From positions 62,001-126,000 of the forward strand of contig NZ_SLZG01000001.1 of NCBI RefSeq assembly GCF_004341625.1: a stretch of 64,000 nt of DNA, given 5' to 3'. Each line of letters opens with the position of its first letter. The first letter of the stretch is position 1. The translations under genes and the position numbers were made by a program. Positions 63,391 to 64,000 of the stretch are shown here, in pieces. Source of the stretch: Rhizobium sp. BK376 (GTDB lineage: Bacteria; Pseudomonadota; Alphaproteobacteria; Rhizobiales; Rhizobiaceae). The notes below the pieces were generated by a model. The model had not been told where the DNA came from. It saw nothing but the letters and a program-made list of their open reading frames with translations, and did no database searches.

Positions 63391-64000
63391 TTAGATGTCG
63401 ATCACTATGTCGACCTGAGGCTGGGAACAGCAAATCAGCAGGTTCCCGGCCGCGGGGGGATCTAGTGGATCGGGCGCGTAGTTCACCGTGCCCGAGATCA
63501 GCCCGCTCTCGCAATTGTGGCAAACGCCGCTGCGGCAGGACCAGCGCACCGGCACATCACAAGCTTCCGCCAATTCCAGAATGCTTTGATACACCGAGCC
63601 ATTCCAGTGCGCGGCGATCCCGCTGCGCGCGAAGGAGATGAGTGGGCCGGTATTGGCGTCGTTATCGGGAAGATGGGGCAGTCGCGTCGCGGCTGCAGCG
63701 ATGCCCGGCGTCATTGCTTCGTTTCCGTCAAAGATTTCAAGATGAATGCCGGCGGGCGGGACGCCGAGATCTGTTAGCGCCGCCTTCATCTCTGACATGA
63801 AACGTGTCGGTCCACACAGGTAGAAATCCCCGTTTCGAGGCACGTCGAGCTCTTTCAGGACCGAGAGCGACAGGTGACCCACGGCATCGAAATCCTCGCC
63901 GGCTTTCTCGTCCGCTCCGGGCTTGCTGTAATAGATGACGCTGCGGCTATGTGGCAGGTCTTGGATGAGCCGGCGGACCTCCCCGGCAAAGGGATGATGC
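63391..64000 (-). CDS. FAD/2Fe-2S oxidoreductase, N-terminus cut by window edge
   Basis: Only the C-terminal ~200 residues are visible. They show the end of an NAD-binding ferredoxin-reductase domain (GDFYLCGPTRFMSEMKAALT) and a complete plant-type 2Fe-2S ferredoxin domain with its four cysteines (VRWSCRSGVCHNCESGLISG plus LLICCSQPQ). This order matches phthalate-dioxygenase-reductase-type or MOSC/PNPOx-fused oxidoreductases. The full domain layout and substrate lie outside the window. The stop codon is at 63391. Confidence 0.8.
   Translation of the reverse strand, partial: HHPFAGEVRRLIQDLPHSRSVIYYSKPGADEKAGEDFDAVGHLSLSVLKELDVPRNGDFYLCGPTRFMSEMKAALTDLGVPPAGIHLEIFDGNEAMTPGIAAAATRLPHLPDNDANTGPLISFARSGIAAHWNGSVYQSILELAEACDVPVRWSCRSGVCHNCESGLISGTVNYAPDPLDPPAAGNLLICCSQPQVDIVIDI

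Overview
The window looks like a chromosomal segment of a Rhizobiaceae bacterium (Rhizobium/Agrobacterium/Sinorhizobium lineage). The main markers are an ExoR homologue, a PopZ/DUF2497 protein beside valS, a B12-dependent ribonucleotide reductase (NrdJ), the ugp glycerol-3-phosphate transporter, an HlyU-type protein, EcfG-like GGAAC promoters and a moderately high GC content judged by eye. Most of it is ordinary, densely packed core genome on both strands, with three tRNA genes (Cys-GCA, Asn-GUU, Leu-UAA).

Layout. 1-9.8 kb: dgt-argS-SPOR-type gene (minus), a divergent A-type Fe-S carrier, xthA convergent with exoR, then a FadL-type outer-membrane protein. 10-15 kb: valS, popZ and a PIMT-like methyltransferase, without the tolC gene expected there. 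15.3-20.7 kb: a patch of small genes (secreted, membrane and cytoplasmic microproteins, a J-domain protein, an XRE regulator with a palindromic operator) that also holds a well-formed candidate small RNA with its own promoter and terminator. 21-25.7 kb: ugpBAE with ugpC convergent. 25.9-29 kb: photolyase, short-chain dehydrogenase and a ChrR-like anti-sigma factor. 29.2-36.8 kb: cysK-alaX-sseA-GNAT, a SET protein, DUF1203, ald with its Lrp regulator, an EamA transporter and a PilZ protein. 37-45.5 kb: CpdB, LysR/azoreductase, TetR/SDR, a diguanylate cyclase, an HlyU-like protein and threonine dehydratase. 45.9-53.8 kb: VanZ-like protein, a frameshifted autotransporter behind a PHO box, WrbA, a MoCF-fold protein, a universal stress protein and a purine phosphoribosyltransferase. 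54-60.6 kb: nrdJ followed by a scar in which the nrdJ 3' end and a small neighbour gene occur twice. 61-64 kb: a PLP enzyme, an HtrA-like protease without a signal peptide, and a truncated ferredoxin-reductase fusion.

How parts may work together. The photolyase and the chrR-like gene each carry a TGATCC-N18-TA element, the arrangement known for ChrR-controlled (ECF11-type) sigma factors in photo-oxidative stress, yet no sigma gene lies here and the ChrR homologue lacks the two cysteines of the zinc site. Two microprotein genes carry EcfG/RpoE2-type promoters (general stress). Phosphate may be a second theme: the ugp genes, CpdB and a PHO-boxed adhesin. The points most worth following up are the orphan ChrR/TGATCC circuit, the small RNA at 19250-19331, the nrdJ tail duplication and the PHO-boxed, frameshifted autotransporter.
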